DNA from: an uncultured Paracoccaceae bacterium
Lineage (GTDB): Bacteria; Pseudomonadota; Alphaproteobacteria; Rhodobacterales; Rhodobacteraceae
Assembly: GCA_947489705.1 (NCBI GenBank)
Contig: CANLEQ010000012.1
Span: 1-64,000 of the forward strand
DNA: 64,000 nucleotides
Direction of reading: 5' to 3'
Below are positions 1-9,480 of the stretch, piece after piece (within the stretch, counting starts at the first letter, position 1; the number at the start of each line of letters is the position of its first letter). The position numbers and the translations under genes are program-made. The notes beneath the pieces are model-generated. The model made no database searches, was not told the origin of the DNA, and saw nothing but the letters and a program-made list of their open reading frames with translations.

Positions 1-1905
1 CAATATGCGGGCTTCTCGACGGCCGAGGAATCGAACGCCTTCTATCGCCGGGCGCTCGCCGCGGGCCAGCAGGGGGTCAGCGTGGCGTTCGATCTGGCGA
101 CCCATCGCGGCTACGACAGCGACCATCCGCGGGTCGAGGGCGACGTGGGCAAGGCGGGCGTGGCGATCGATTCGGTGGAGGACATGAAGATCCTGTTCGA
201 CCGGATCCCGCTCGGCGAAGTGTCGGTCTCGATGACGATGAACGGCGCGGTGATCCCGGTGCTGGCGAGCTTCATCGTGGCGGGCGAGGAGCAGGATGTT
301 TCGCGCGCGAAACTTTCGGGCACGATCCAGAACGACATCCTCAAGGAGTTCATGGTCCGCAACACCTATATCTATCCGCCCGCGCCCTCGATGCGGATCG
401 TGGCCGACATCATCGCGTATACCGCCGCCGAGATGCCGCGGTTCAACTCGATCTCGATCTCGGGCTACCACATGCAGGAGGCGGGCGCGAACCTGGTGCA
501 GGAGCTCGCCTTCACGCTGGCCGACGGCAAGGAATACGTGAAGACGGCGGTGGCGCGCGGCATGGACGTGGACAAGTTCGCGGGCCGGCTGTCGTTCTTC
601 TTCGCGATCGGCATGAACTTCTTCATGGAGGCCGCGAAGCTCAGGGCGGCGCGGTTCCTGTGGCACGAGATCATGACCGAGGCGGGCGCGCGGGACGACC
701 GCTCGAAGATCCTGCGCACCCATTGCCAGACGAGCGGGGTGAGCCTGGCCGAGCAGGATCCCTACAACAACATCGTGCGCACGGCCTACGAGGCGATGTC
801 GGCGGTTCTGGGCGGCACGCAATCGCTGCACACGAACTCGTTCGACGAGGCGATCGCGCTGCCGACGGATTTCTCGTCGCGGATCGCGCGCAACACGCAG
901 CTGATCCTGCAGCACGAGACCGGGGTGACGAACGTGGTCGATCCGCTGGCGGGGTCCTACTACGTGGAGAAGCTGACGGCCGAGCTGATCGCGAAGGCGC
1001 GCGCGCTGATCGCCGAGGTCGACGATCTGGGCGGCATGACGAAGGCCGTGGAGAGCGGCATGCCCAAGCTCAGGATCGAGGAGGCGGCGGCGCAGAAGCA
1101 GGCCCGCATCGACCGCGGCGAGGAGGTGATCGTGGGCGTCAACCGGTTCCGCCTCGAGAAGGAGGAGCCGCTCGACATCCGCAGCATCGACAATGCCGGC
1201 GTGCGCAAGAGCCAGATGGCGCGTCTGGCCGATCTGCGCGCGCGCCGCGACCAGGCGGCCTGCGATGCGGCCCTCGCCGCGCTGGAAGACGGCGCGCGGG
1301 GTGAGGCGAACCTGCTGGAGCTCGCCGTCGCGGCGGCGCGGGCGCGCGCCACCGTGGGCGAGATCAGCCAGGCGATGGAGACGGTCTTCGGGCGGCACCG
1401 CGCCGAGATCCGCACGCTCGCGGGGGTCTACGGCGCGGCCTACGAGGGGGATGCGGGCTTCGCGGCGATCCAGGCCGATGTCGAGGCCTTCGCCGAGGCG
1501 GAGGGCCGGCGGCCGCGCATGCTGGTCGTCAAGATGGGCCAGGACGGGCACGATCGCGGCGCCAAGGTGATCGCCACGGCCTTCGCCGATATCGGCTTCG
1601 ACGTGGATGTGGGCCCGCTCTTCCAGACGCCCGAGGAGGCGGCGCAGGACGCGCTCGACAACGACGTGCACGTGGTGGGGATCTCGAGCCAGGCGGCGGG
1701 CCACCTGACGCTCGCCCCGAAGCTGATCGCCGCGCTGAGGGAGCAGGGCGCGGGCGAGATCCTCGTCGTTTGCGGCGGCGTCATCCCCGCCCAGGACTAC
1801 GCCACCCTCGAACGCGCCGGCGTCGCCGCCATCTTCGGCCCCGGAACCAACATCCCCGCCGCCGCCCGCCGCATCCTCGACCTCATCCAGTCCAGCACAA
1901 GATGA
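1..1905 (+). CDS. Methylmalonyl-CoA mutase, 5'-truncated by the window edge
   Basis: Catalyses the B12-dependent interconversion of (R)-methylmalonyl-CoA and succinyl-CoA in the cytoplasm, the last step of propionyl-CoA assimilation. The open frame starts at base 1 with [17 protein letters not shown], and 634 codons precede the TGA. The family is about 710 residues, so roughly 75 N-terminal residues lie outside the window. The substrate-binding TIM barrel comes first ([15 protein letters not shown] near residue 31, [10 protein letters not shown] near 76). The C-terminal cobalamin domain follows, with DGHDRG supplying the axial His at residue 517. These barrel motifs match methylmalonyl-CoA rather than ethylmalonyl-CoA mutases. 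No internal start is needed; the GTG at base 82 lies inside the barrel. Cofactor synthesis is represented later in the window by cobT. Confidence 0.95.
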   Translation, partial: QYAGFSTAEESNAFYRRALAAGQQGVSVAFDLATHRGYDSDHPRVEGDVGKAGVAIDSVEDMKILFDRIPLGEVSVSMTMNGAVIPVLASFIVAGEEQDVSRAKLSGTIQNDILKEFMVRNTYIYPPAPSMRIVADIIAYTAAEMPRFNSISISGYHMQEAGANLVQELAFTLADGKEYVKTAVARGMDVDKFAGRLSFFFAIGMNFFMEAAKLRAARFLWHEIMTEAGARDDRSKILRTHCQTSGVSLAEQDPYNNIVRTAYEAMSAVLGGTQSLHTNSFDEAIALPTDFSSRIARNTQLILQHETGVTNVVDPLAGSYYVEKLTAELIAKARALIAEVDDLGGMTKAVESGMPKLRIEEAAAQKQARIDRGEEVIVGVNRFRLEKEEPLDIRSIDNAGVRKSQMARLADLRARRDQAACDAALAALEDGARGEANLLELAVAAARARATVGEISQAMETVFGRHRAEIRTLAGVYGAAYEGDAGFAAIQADVEAFAEAEGRRPRMLVVKMGQDGHDRGAKVIATAFADIGFDVDVGPLFQTPEEAAQDALDNDVHVVGISSQAAGHLTLAPKLIAALREQGAGEILVVCGGVIPAQDYATLERAGVAAIFGPGTNIPAAARRILDLIQSSTR

Positions 1906-1908
1906 AAC

Positions 1909-1955
1909 CCCGCACCCCACACCCCCACAACGCGAAGATGATAGGCGGGTGCGGG
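1909..1955. repeat. 9-bp inverted repeat after the mutase gene
   Basis: CCCGCACCC (1909-1917) pairs perfectly with GGGTGCGGG (1947-1955) across a 29-base, A/C-rich loop. It lies just after the mutase stop codon and could be a transcript-end structure. No T-run follows, so a standard Rho-independent terminator is not demonstrated. Confidence 0.35.
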
Positions 1956-2053
1956 ATCTTGCGTCTTTCGGCGCGGTTGTCGTTTCGCCCCGAGATGGAT
2001 AAGCGCGGGGCGCATCCGGCGCATTCCGGCCGGGGCACTGAAAAGGACACCGC

Positions 2054-2683
2054 ATGGAAATCGATCACCTGGCCTTCGTCGCACCCACGCTTGACGAGGG
2101 CACGGCCGCCATTGAAGAGATGCTGGGCCAGAAGCTTCAACCGGGGGGCAAGCACCCCCTGATGGGAACCCATAACCGCCTCCTGTCGCTGGGGCCGGAC
2201 GTGTATCTCGAGGTCATCGCGACCGATCCCGATGCTGAGGCGCCAGGCCGGCCGCGCTGGTTCGGGCTCGACGATCGCATCGCCCGGCCGAGGCTCGGCA
2301 ATTGGGTGGCGCGCTGCACGGATCTTCGCGGACAGCTGGGCCAGGCGCCCATGGGCATGGGCGAAGTCGTGGAATTCACCCGCGGCGATCTCGCCTGGTC
2401 GATGGCCGTGCCGCGCGACGGGCATCTGCCCGGTGACGACGTGCTGCCCGCGCTCATCCAGTGGAAGGGCAAGCGCGCGCATGCCACGCTGTCCGAAAGC
2501 GCGTGCAAGCTCAAACGGATCGTCCTGCGCCATCCTGAGATGGAGCGGCTCGGGGCGGAATGGCCCGCTCTGGGGCAGACGGCGAATGTCACCCTCGAGG
2601 TGGGGACGCATCCCGCGATCGATGCCGAGATCATCACCCCGCGCGGGCTCGTCACGCTGTCGAGCCGCAGCATGGCCGAGTAG
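2054..2683 (+). CDS. VOC / glyoxalase-like domain protein
   Basis: A 209-residue cytoplasmic protein starting MEIDHLAFVAPTLDEG and including GTHNRLLSLGPDVYLEVIA. This resembles the Glyoxalase_3-like branch of the vicinal-oxygen-chelate superfamily. Members are small metal-dependent enzymes or binding proteins, usually of unknown substrate. The start is supported by an AAAAGGA ribosome-binding site about eight bases upstream. The J-domain gene follows 11 bases later, so the two may be co-transcribed. The fold call is good; the substrate is unknown. Confidence 0.75.
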   Translation: MEIDHLAFVAPTLDEGTAAIEEMLGQKLQPGGKHPLMGTHNRLLSLGPDVYLEVIATDPDAEAPGRPRWFGLDDRIARPRLGNWVARCTDLRGQLGQAPMGMGEVVEFTRGDLAWSMAVPRDGHLPGDDVLPALIQWKGKRAHATLSESACKLKRIVLRHPEMERLGAEWPALGQTANVTLEVGTHPAIDAEIITPRGLVTLSSRSMAE

Positions 2684-2694
2684 GCGGGCGGCGC

Positions 2695-3375
2695 ATGTCG
2701 ATCTGGCAACGCATCACCGACGCGCTCGCGGCGCTCGCGGCCGGGGAAGGCCTCGCCGCGGTGTTCGACCGTCTGCGAAGCCCGCCCGAGCGGTCGGTGG
2801 CGTTCACCATCGCGGTGATCGGCCTCGGCGCGAAGATGGCCAAGGCCGACGGGCAGGTGACCCGCGGCGAGGTCACTGCCTTTCGCGAGGTGTTCCACAT
2901 CCCCGAGACGGACGAGGCCGCGGCCGCGCGAGTCTTCAACCTCGCGCGACAGGACGTCGCGGGGTTCGAGGAATACGCCGCCCGCATCCGCGCCATGTTC
3001 GAGCCCGGCGACCGCACGCTTTGCGACCTGATGGAGGGGCTGTTCTTCATCGCGATGGCCGATGGCGACTATCATCCCGACGAAGATGCCTTTCTGAGCC
3101 GCGTGGGCGAGATATTCGAGATCGACCCCCGGGAATTTCGAGGGCTGCGCACCCGGTTCGTCCCCGGTGCGGAACCGGACCCCTGGTCGGTCCTGGGCCT
3201 CGATCCCGGAACGTCGGAGCCGGAGGTGCGCCGGCGCTGGCGCCAGCTCGTCCGCGAGAGCCATCCCGACCGCGTGATCGCCCGCGGCGTCCCCGAGGAG
3301 GCGGTGCGGATGGCCGAGCGGCGCCTGATCGACATCAACCGCGCCTATGAGGAGATTTCGGGGCGCGCCGCATGA
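2695..3375 (+). CDS. TerB and J-domain protein (DjlA-like co-chaperone)
   Basis: A 226-residue protein with an N-terminal TerB/DjlA-type helical domain (about residues 35-150; acidic motifs KADGQ and ADGDYHPDED) and a C-terminal J-domain (about 162-222) with the HPD tripeptide in SHPDR. The HPD motif stimulates DnaK ATPase, so a co-chaperone role is inferred. Classical DjlA has an N-terminal membrane helix. Here the N-terminus (MSIWQRITDALAALAAGEG) is only weakly amphipathic, so a soluble or peripheral protein is likely. The frame stays open upstream, but that part overlaps the glyoxalase-like gene, so the ATG at 2695 was chosen. Confidence 0.8.
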   Translation: MSIWQRITDALAALAAGEGLAAVFDRLRSPPERSVAFTIAVIGLGAKMAKADGQVTRGEVTAFREVFHIPETDEAAAARVFNLARQDVAGFEEYAARIRAMFEPGDRTLCDLMEGLFFIAMADGDYHPDEDAFLSRVGEIFEIDPREFRGLRTRFVPGAEPDPWSVLGLDPGTSEPEVRRRWRQLVRESHPDRVIARGVPEEAVRMAERRLIDINRAYEEISGRAA

Positions 3376-3411
3376 CTGGAAGCGGCCGGTCCGGGCGCTA
3401 AGTATTCTCGC

Positions 3412-3732
3412 ATGAGATATGTCCTGATCCTGCTTCTGGCGCTGTCGACGACCCCCGCTTCCGCCCAGGAAGGCGGCACCCCCGAAGACATCGAGGGCGG
3501 CGTCGACATGATGAAGGAAGGCGCACGCCGGCTGATGCGCGGCCTGATGGGCGAGGTCGAGCCCGCGATGCGCGATCTGGCCGACGCGTTGCGGGAATGG
3601 GATTTCGAGGGCATCGACGTCGATGATCTCGGCCGTTACCAGCCGCCGGAGATGCTGCCCAACGGTGACATCATCATCCGCCGCAAGGACCAGGCGGAGC
3701 CGCCGCAGCCGGGCGGAGAGACGGAGATCTGA
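3412..3732 (+). CDS. Small secreted protein of unknown function
   Basis: A 106-residue protein with a clear signal peptide (MRYVLILLLALSTTPASAQ, cleavage after ASA). The rest is acidic and helical (DMMKEGARRLMRGLMGEVEP...) and ends in a short proline-rich tail (QAEPPQPGGETEI). No enzymatic motif is visible. Conserved short periplasmic proteins of this style are known in Rhodobacteraceae, but I assign no function. It converges with ppx, with only seven bases between the two stop codons, so its transcript probably runs into the ppx 3' end. Confidence 0.7.
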   Translation: MRYVLILLLALSTTPASAQEGGTPEDIEGGVDMMKEGARRLMRGLMGEVEPAMRDLADALREWDFEGIDVDDLGRYQPPEMLPNGDIIIRRKDQAEPPQPGGETEI

Positions 3733-3739
3733 CTTTGCC

Positions 3740-5326
3740 TCAGGCGCCTTGGTGGCGCGCGGGTTCCACAAGGATCGTCTCGGGACGCACCCTCTTGACC
3801 TCGGATGTCGCGGCGAGTGCCGAGACCAGCGATCCGAACCGCGATTGCGCGACCTCGCCGAAGAGATCCTGCGCCGTGTCGCTCAGATGCAACTCAAGAT
3901 GCCTTTTCTTGGGAAACCAGCGCAGTTTGCCGAGCGTATTGGGTGTCTCGGCCGAAAACATCGCCCCGAAGCGCATCGCGCGTCCGAGGATCTCGGCCTG
4001 GGCGATCTGGTTTTCGTCGAGGATAGTGATGATGTCCTCGAACCGGGTGCCCTGACGCGAATTCTTGTAGCGATGCAGCAGCGACAGGCCGAGGAAGACC
4101 CGCTCGGAATGGGTGAGGCCGCCGAGATTGGCGCGGGTGGCGTTGTCGAAACACGCCTCGTGCCGGTAATCGGGATGCGCGCGCCAGCTCACGTCGTGGA
4201 GCAGGCACGCGGCGCGGATGATGCGCATCTGGCTCTCGCGCTCGCCTTTGAAGAGCGGCGCGATGAAATGATAGAGCGCCCGTCCGAAGCCCGGCAGGCG
4301 CGCGTCCTTCTGCTCCTGGAACCGGCACGATTCGATCAGCGGATCGCGATCGCGCAGCCGTTGCGGCATCTGCTCGTAGAGCAGCCCCTCGCGGATGCCG
4401 TAGCTCGAGATCGCGATCTCGCGCGGCTTCAGCGCCCGCACCAGCTGCCGAAGCACCAGCGAGGCGAGCGGCACTAGCGCCATCCGCGTCTCGCCGATGC
4501 CGGTCTCGGCCCGGAGGGTTTGCTGGTCCCGCGCCTCGATATGGGCCAGCGTCTCGTAGATGGCCTTGGGCGTCATGCGGTATTCGTGCAGCACGTGCAG
4601 CGGGTAGCCGCGACGGACCATGTCGATCTTGGCGATGGCGCGCCACGAGCCGCCCACGAGAAAGAGGCGCTTGTGCCTTGTGCCCACCTCCTTGACCAGA
4701 TCTTCGAGGACGGACTTGATCTCGGCCTTGACCTGCTTCTTGCCGCCGCCGATCCCCTGCAGCCGCAAAGGCCCCAGCGCCGAGGTCACGCGTTTGCCGA
4801 CACGGCCGCCAGAGATCTGCGCGAGCTCCATCGACGAGCCGCCGATGTCGCAGACCAGCCCCTCGGCCCCGGGCCAGCCCAGAAGCACCCCCTGCGCCGA
4901 GAGCCGCGCCTCTTCCTGGCCGTCGATGACCCACATCGGCAGGCCCGTCTCGCGCTCCACGAGGTCGCGGAATTCGGGCCCGTCCTCGGCCTCGCGCATC
5001 GCGGCGGTGGCCACCGTCACGATGGGATCGGCCCCCATGCCGCGGGCCAATGCCGCGAAACGCTTCATCGCGCGAAGCGCGCGGTCGCGCCCCTCGACAT
5101 GCAGGCGGCCGGTCTCGGCAAAATCGCGCCCGAGGCCGCACATCACCTTTTCGTTGAAGAAATAGGCCGGCGACCGCGCCGCGCCGTCGAAGACGACCAT
5201 CCGGACCGAGTTCGACCCGACGTCGATCACCCCCACCCGGCTCAGCGCCCGCGCGGAGGGATCGTCGAAGAGCGGTCTGCCGAATGGCCCGAATTCGTCG
5301 TGCTTGTCGGACGTGCCGTCGATCAT
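3740..5326 (-). CDS. ppx: Exopolyphosphatase, Ppx/GppA family
   Basis: A 528-residue member of the ASKHA phosphatase family that removes terminal phosphate from polyphosphate (Ppx) or from pppGpp (GppA). Phosphate-1 motif IDVGSNSVRMVVFDG is near residue 35 and phosphate-2 motif VCDIGGSSMELAQ near 157. The C-terminal half carries the helical HD-like domain (LHDVSWRAHPDYRHEA). The ATG at 5326 is preferred because a GGGAAGAG ribosome-binding site precedes it; the open frame continues 34 codons further. It lies 49 bases downstream of ppk1 in the same orientation, so synthesis and breakdown of polyphosphate are coupled genetically. The context favours polyphosphate as substrate. Confidence 0.9.
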   Translation of the reverse strand: MIDGTSDKHDEFGPFGRPLFDDPSARALSRVGVIDVGSNSVRMVVFDGAARSPAYFFNEKVMCGLGRDFAETGRLHVEGRDRALRAMKRFAALARGMGADPIVTVATAAMREAEDGPEFRDLVERETGLPMWVIDGQEEARLSAQGVLLGWPGAEGLVCDIGGSSMELAQISGGRVGKRVTSALGPLRLQGIGGGKKQVKAEIKSVLEDLVKEVGTRHKRLFLVGGSWRAIAKIDMVRRGYPLHVLHEYRMTPKAIYETLAHIEARDQQTLRAETGIGETRMALVPLASLVLRQLVRALKPREIAISSYGIREGLLYEQMPQRLRDRDPLIESCRFQEQKDARLPGFGRALYHFIAPLFKGERESQMRIIRAACLLHDVSWRAHPDYRHEACFDNATRANLGGLTHSERVFLGLSLLHRYKNSRQGTRFEDIITILDENQIAQAEILGRAMRFGAMFSAETPNTLGKLRWFPKKRHLELHLSDTAQDLFGEVAQSRFGSLVSALAATSEVKRVRPETILVEPARHQGA

Positions 5327-5375
5327 GTCTCTTCCCTCGGACTGCGCGCGAGACTGCCCGCTGCGCCCCGCCCCG

Positions 5376-7553
5376 TCAATCGTCGGAGTGGGTGAGTTCC
5401 GGAACGTCGCTTGCCCCCGCCGAGCCACGCCCCGAGAGCGACGGGTTCTCCATGAAGAAGCGGTGGCAGTTGAAGCGCCTCTTGCCCTCTTCGCGGTCGG
5501 GGCGGAAGAACGTGCCGTCGGGCCTGAGCACCCAGCTTTGCGCCTCGTCGGCCATGTTGGCGGCCATGATCTGTCCCACGATCTGCGATTTCACGGTCGG
5601 ATTGGTGCATTCGACCAGCGTCTCGACCCGGCGGTTGAGATTGCGCCCCATCCAGTCGGCGCTCGAGATATAGACGCGCGCCTTCTTCGACGGCAGGCCG
5701 TGACCGTTGCCGAAGCAGACGATGCGGCTGTGCTCGAGGAACCGCCCGACGATCGACTTGACGCGGATATTCTCCGAAAGCCCCTTGATGCCGGGCTTGA
5801 GCCCGCAGATGCCGCGCACGACCAGGCTGATCTCGACGCCGGCCTGCGACGCGTCGTAGAGCGCGTCGATCACGTCGGTCTCGATCAGCGCGTTCATCTT
5901 GGCCCAGATCTTGGCCGGGCGGCCGGCGCGGGCATGCGCGGATTCCTCGCCGATCCGCTTGATCAGGGTAGATTTCAGATCCATCGGCGAGATCGAGAGG
6001 TTTTCCAGCGATTGCGGCTGCGCATAGCCCGACAGGTAGTTGAAGAGCCGCGTCCCGTCGCGCCCCAGCGCCGGGTCGCAGGTAAAGAGCGACAGGTCGG
6101 TATAGATGCGCGCGGTGATGTGGTGGTAGTTGCCCGTCCCGAAATGCGAATAGGTGACCATCCTGTCGCCCTCGCGGCGGACCACGGTGCTGATCTTGGC
6201 GTGGGTCTTGAGGTTCAGGAAACCGTAGACCACGTGCACGCCCGCGCGTTCGAGCTTGCGCGATTGCCGGATATTCGCGGCCTCGTCGAACCGGGCCTTG
6301 AGCTCCACAAGCGCGGTGACGGACTTGCCCTGTTCGGCCGCCTCGCAGAGCGCGTCGACGATCGGGCTGTCGTAGGAGGTGCGATAGAGCGTCTGCTTGA
6401 TCGCCACGACGCGTGGATCGTTCGCCGCCTGCGCGAGGAAGCGGATCACCATGTCGAACGTCTCGTAAGGGTGGTGGAGCAGCATGTCCTTTTGCTGGAT
6501 CGCGGCGAACATGTCGCCGTCGTGATCCTGTACGCGTTCCGGCACGCGCGGCGTGAAGGTGGGCCAGAGCAGGTCGGAGCGTTCCGACAGGACCAGTTCG
6601 GACAGGGCGGCGACACCGATGATGCCGTCGACCTCGACCACCTCGTCGTCGCGCACCGGAAGCTCGGACATGATGATGCGCTTGAGCCCGGCGGGCGCGC
6701 CCGCGCTGATCGTCATGCGCACGACCTCGCCGCGGCGGCGCCGCTTCAGCGCGACCTCAAATTCGCGCACGAGATCCTCGGCCTCGTCCTCGACCTCCAG
6801 ATCGCTGTCGCGCAGGACGCGAAAGGTGCAGTGCCCCTTGATCTGATAGCCGGGATAAAGCGATCCCAGATGCATCAGCAGCAGATCCTCTAGCGGCAGG
6901 AACCGGTGCTGCCCCTCGGGCGCGGGCAGGGGAAGGAACCGGTCGATCTGATGCGGGATCGGCAGGAGCGCGCGCAGCGTCTTCTTGTCGGCACTGCGTT
7001 CGAGCTGCAATGCCAGCGTGTAGCCGGTATTGGGGATGAACGGAAACGGATGCGCGGGATCGATGGCGAGCGGCGACAGGATCGGAAAGACGTTGCTCAG
7101 GAAAACGTCGTCGAGATATTTCTCGTCCGCACGCGACAGGTCCTCCTTGGCGAGGATCTGGATGCCCTCGTCGGCCATCTCGGTGCAGAGCTGGCGATAG
7201 ACGTCCTGCTGGCGCGCGAGGAGCCGGCGCGCGTCGGAATTGATCAGGCGGAGCTGTTCGGCCGGTGTGCGGCCGTCGGCGGCGGGCGTGGTGTTGCCGG
7301 CATGCGCGAGCTCGCGAAGCCCCGCGACGCGGACGGTATAGAACTCGTCGAGATTGGTGGCCGAGATCGACAGGAAGCGCAGCCGTTCCAGAAGCGGCAC
7401 GCGTGGGTTCTCGGCCTCCTCCAGCACGCGCCAGTTGAAGGCGAGCCAGCTGAGCTCGCGGTTGAAGTAGCGGTCGGGCCCGGCGAAATCCTCGCCCTCG
7501 GGCGGATCGGACGGGTCGGGGAGCGGGGAGGTCAGGAAATCTGCGATCGTCAT
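5376..7553 (-). CDS. ppk1: Polyphosphate kinase 1
   Basis: A 725-residue enzyme that reversibly makes long-chain polyphosphate from ATP. The order is: N-terminal domain (RYFNRELSWLAFNWRVLEEA), head domain, and two PLD-like catalytic domains. LKTHAK holds the His that is autophosphorylated in the family, followed by the HFGTGNYH segment; a second basic motif is SSADWMGRNLNRR. The length is normal. Its ATG overlaps the hdaA stop codon by four bases (ATGA), so the two genes are translationally coupled. The operon order permease-hdaA-ppk1-ppx places polyphosphate metabolism next to a replication-initiation regulator. Confidence 0.95.
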   Translation of the reverse strand: MTIADFLTSPLPDPSDPPEGEDFAGPDRYFNRELSWLAFNWRVLEEAENPRVPLLERLRFLSISATNLDEFYTVRVAGLRELAHAGNTTPAADGRTPAEQLRLINSDARRLLARQQDVYRQLCTEMADEGIQILAKEDLSRADEKYLDDVFLSNVFPILSPLAIDPAHPFPFIPNTGYTLALQLERSADKKTLRALLPIPHQIDRFLPLPAPEGQHRFLPLEDLLLMHLGSLYPGYQIKGHCTFRVLRDSDLEVEDEAEDLVREFEVALKRRRRGEVVRMTISAGAPAGLKRIIMSELPVRDDEVVEVDGIIGVAALSELVLSERSDLLWPTFTPRVPERVQDHDGDMFAAIQQKDMLLHHPYETFDMVIRFLAQAANDPRVVAIKQTLYRTSYDSPIVDALCEAAEQGKSVTALVELKARFDEAANIRQSRKLERAGVHVVYGFLNLKTHAKISTVVRREGDRMVTYSHFGTGNYHHITARIYTDLSLFTCDPALGRDGTRLFNYLSGYAQPQSLENLSISPMDLKSTLIKRIGEESAHARAGRPAKIWAKMNALIETDVIDALYDASQAGVEISLVVRGICGLKPGIKGLSENIRVKSIVGRFLEHSRIVCFGNGHGLPSKKARVYISSADWMGRNLNRRVETLVECTNPTVKSQIVGQIMAANMADEAQSWVLRPDGTFFRPDREEGKRRFNCHRFFMENPSLSGRGSAGASDVPELTHSDD

Positions 7554-8257
7554 GGTCTGTCTTCTGCCCCATCTTCATCACGGTTCTGCGACACTTCGAG
7601 CGCCTTGCGCGCCAAGGGTACCGAGACCGGCCGCGCCTCGTCGAGCGACAGGCGGTCGATCGTCGCCACGAGGTGGCGCGCCGCGGCGCCGGAGCGGGTC
7701 ATGCGCGGCACGAGATAGGCGACGAGCCCCTCGACGGGACGGATCTGCCGGTCGTGGAACTGCTTTTTCAGGAGGGCGGCCAGCAACGCGTCGTCGGGCG
7801 GATCGAGCGCGACCAGCGTGGCGCCCATCAGGCGCGAGCGCAGGTCCGGCAGGGCGATGTCCCACCGCGCGGGCCGCGCGCGCCCCGTGAGCAGCAGCCG
7901 TCCGCCCTCCGAGAGGAGCAGGTTGTGGAGGTGGAAGAGCGCGTTCTCGGCCCGCCGCTGGCCCGCGATGCGGGGGATGTCCTCTACCGCCACATGCTGC
8001 GCGCTCGCGAGCGTGGGGATGTCGAGGCGCCCGAGCTTCTCGGCGGCCACGACGACGCCGTCGACGCGGTCGGCCCAGACATGGGCGAGATGGGTCTTGC
8101 CCGACGCCTCGGGGCCGCAGAGGGCAAGCTTGCCGCCGGGCCAGGCGTCGCTGTCCTCGGTCATGGCGACGGCCCCGGCATTGGCCTCGGTCACGAAGAA
8201 ATCCTCGCGTCCCAGGGCCGCGCGGACCGGCAGATCGAAGCTCAGCTGGCGGGCCAT
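7550..8257 (-). CDS. hdaA: DnaA regulatory inactivator homologue HdaA
   Basis: A 235-residue AAA+ protein related to the ATPase domain of DnaA but lacking the DNA-binding helix-turn-helix. The N-terminus RQLSFDLP matches the clamp-binding peptide by which Hda proteins dock on DnaN. Walker A is GPEASGKT near residue 45. By family knowledge, clamp-bound Hda stimulates ATP hydrolysis by DnaA and prevents re-initiation. The start is fixed by a one-base overlap with the upstream permease stop (TGATG), and the end overlaps ppk1. The name follows alphaproteobacterial usage and the shared synteny with ppk. Confidence 0.88.
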   Translation of the reverse strand: MARQLSFDLPVRAALGREDFFVTEANAGAVAMTEDSDAWPGGKLALCGPEASGKTHLAHVWADRVDGVVVAAEKLGRLDIPTLASAQHVAVEDIPRIAGQRRAENALFHLHNLLLSEGGRLLLTGRARPARWDIALPDLRSRLMGATLVALDPPDDALLAALLKKQFHDRQIRPVEGLVAYLVPRMTRSGAAARHLVATIDRLSLDEARPVSVPLARKALEVSQNRDEDGAEDRP

Positions 8258-9378
8258 CACGAAAGGTCGGCCGGATCGTCGGCCGTATCCGTCCCGCGAT
8301 AGAGCGCGCTTTCGGTATATTGCCGGACCGCGAAGCGGGTGATGACGCCGAGCACCGCCGCCACCGGAACCGCCACCAGCAATCCCACGAAGCCGAAGAG
8401 CGCGCCGAAGGCCGACAGCGCGAAGAGCAGCCAGACGGGATGCAGCCCGACGCTGTCGCCGACGAGCTTGGGGGTCAGGACGTTGCCTTCGATGAACTGG
8501 CCCGACTGGAAGATGGCCCAGACCGCCACGATCCAGAGCCAGTCGCCCCAGAACTGGAAGAGCGCGAGCCCGATGGCGAGCACCCCGCCCACCAGTGCAC
8601 CGACATAGGGGATGAAGGTCAGGAAGCCCGCCAGGGCGCCGACGATGAACCCGAATTGCAGGCCGATTGCGGCCAGGGCCACGGCGTAATAGGTCCCCAG
8701 GATCAGGCAGACCGTGCCCTGGCCGCGAATGAACGCCGAAAGGGTGGTGTCGATCTCGCGCGCGATCCGGCGGATCGTCGGCGCATGCTCGCGCGGCAGA
8801 AGCTCGTCGATGCGCGCGACCATCCTGTCCCAGTCGAGCAGCAGGTAGAAGGCCACGACAGGGACGATCACGAACAGGATCAGCACGTTGACGATGCTGC
8901 TGACCGAGGCGAGCGCGCCTTCGATGAGCGTGCCGCTGCGGTCGCGGATCGCGCCGGTCGTGGATTCGAGCGTACGGCGCAGCGTCGTTTCCAGATCGCC
9001 GATATCGGGAAACCGTTCGATGATGCCGGGATGGTTCTCGGCCAGCCAGTCCTGGAACGCCGCGACGTTGCCCGGCGCGGCCTCGATGATGGCGGCGATC
9101 CGCTCGACCAGCAGCGAGACCTGGTTGATGAGCGTCGGGATGACCAGCAGGAACATCAGCACGCAGACGACGAGACCGATCAGCGTCATCAGCGTGACCG
9201 ACAGGATGCGGCTGAGGCCGAGCCGTTCGAACCTGTCGGCGATCGGATCGAGCAGATAGGCCACCGCAGCACCCAGCACGAAGGGCAGGATGACGTTGCC
9301 GAGCCACCAAAGCAGGATCAGCATCGCCGCAAGGGCGATGCCCCAATATTTCAACTGATCGCGGACCGGCAGGGCCAT
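8257..9378 (-). CDS. AI-2E family transporter / permease
   Basis: A 373-residue inner-membrane protein. Two N-terminal membrane segments (YWGIALAAMLILLWWLGNVI, then FVLGAAVAYLLDPI) are followed by a long cytoplasmic or amphipathic stretch and a C-terminal cluster of helices, the layout of the AI-2E/PerM family. The family is broad and substrates are mostly unknown; export of AI-2 is documented only for TqsA. ATG at 9378 is preferred over an upstream in-frame codon because a GAGAGA element precedes it and the protein then starts MALPVRDQLKYW. It is the first gene of the hdaA-ppk1-ppx operon. Confidence 0.88.
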   Translation of the reverse strand: MALPVRDQLKYWGIALAAMLILLWWLGNVILPFVLGAAVAYLLDPIADRFERLGLSRILSVTLMTLIGLVVCVLMFLLVIPTLINQVSLLVERIAAIIEAAPGNVAAFQDWLAENHPGIIERFPDIGDLETTLRRTLESTTGAIRDRSGTLIEGALASVSSIVNVLILFVIVPVVAFYLLLDWDRMVARIDELLPREHAPTIRRIAREIDTTLSAFIRGQGTVCLILGTYYAVALAAIGLQFGFIVGALAGFLTFIPYVGALVGGVLAIGLALFQFWGDWLWIVAVWAIFQSGQFIEGNVLTPKLVGDSVGLHPVWLLFALSAFGALFGFVGLLVAVPVAAVLGVITRFAVRQYTESALYRGTDTADDPADLS

Positions 9379-9480
9379 GTCTCTCTCGCTTGCAACACCT
9401 CGCCCCTTGTCGGATGTCCGCACCGCGCACGCAAGGGGCAGGGGCTGTCGCAGCGGCTACGCCCGCGCTAGGAAGACCGG

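Noticed and set aside
2137-3771. A 544-codon minus-strand frame over the glyoxalase-like and J-domain genes
   Set aside because: The forward genes have ribosome-binding sites and recognisable domains; the reverse frame has none.
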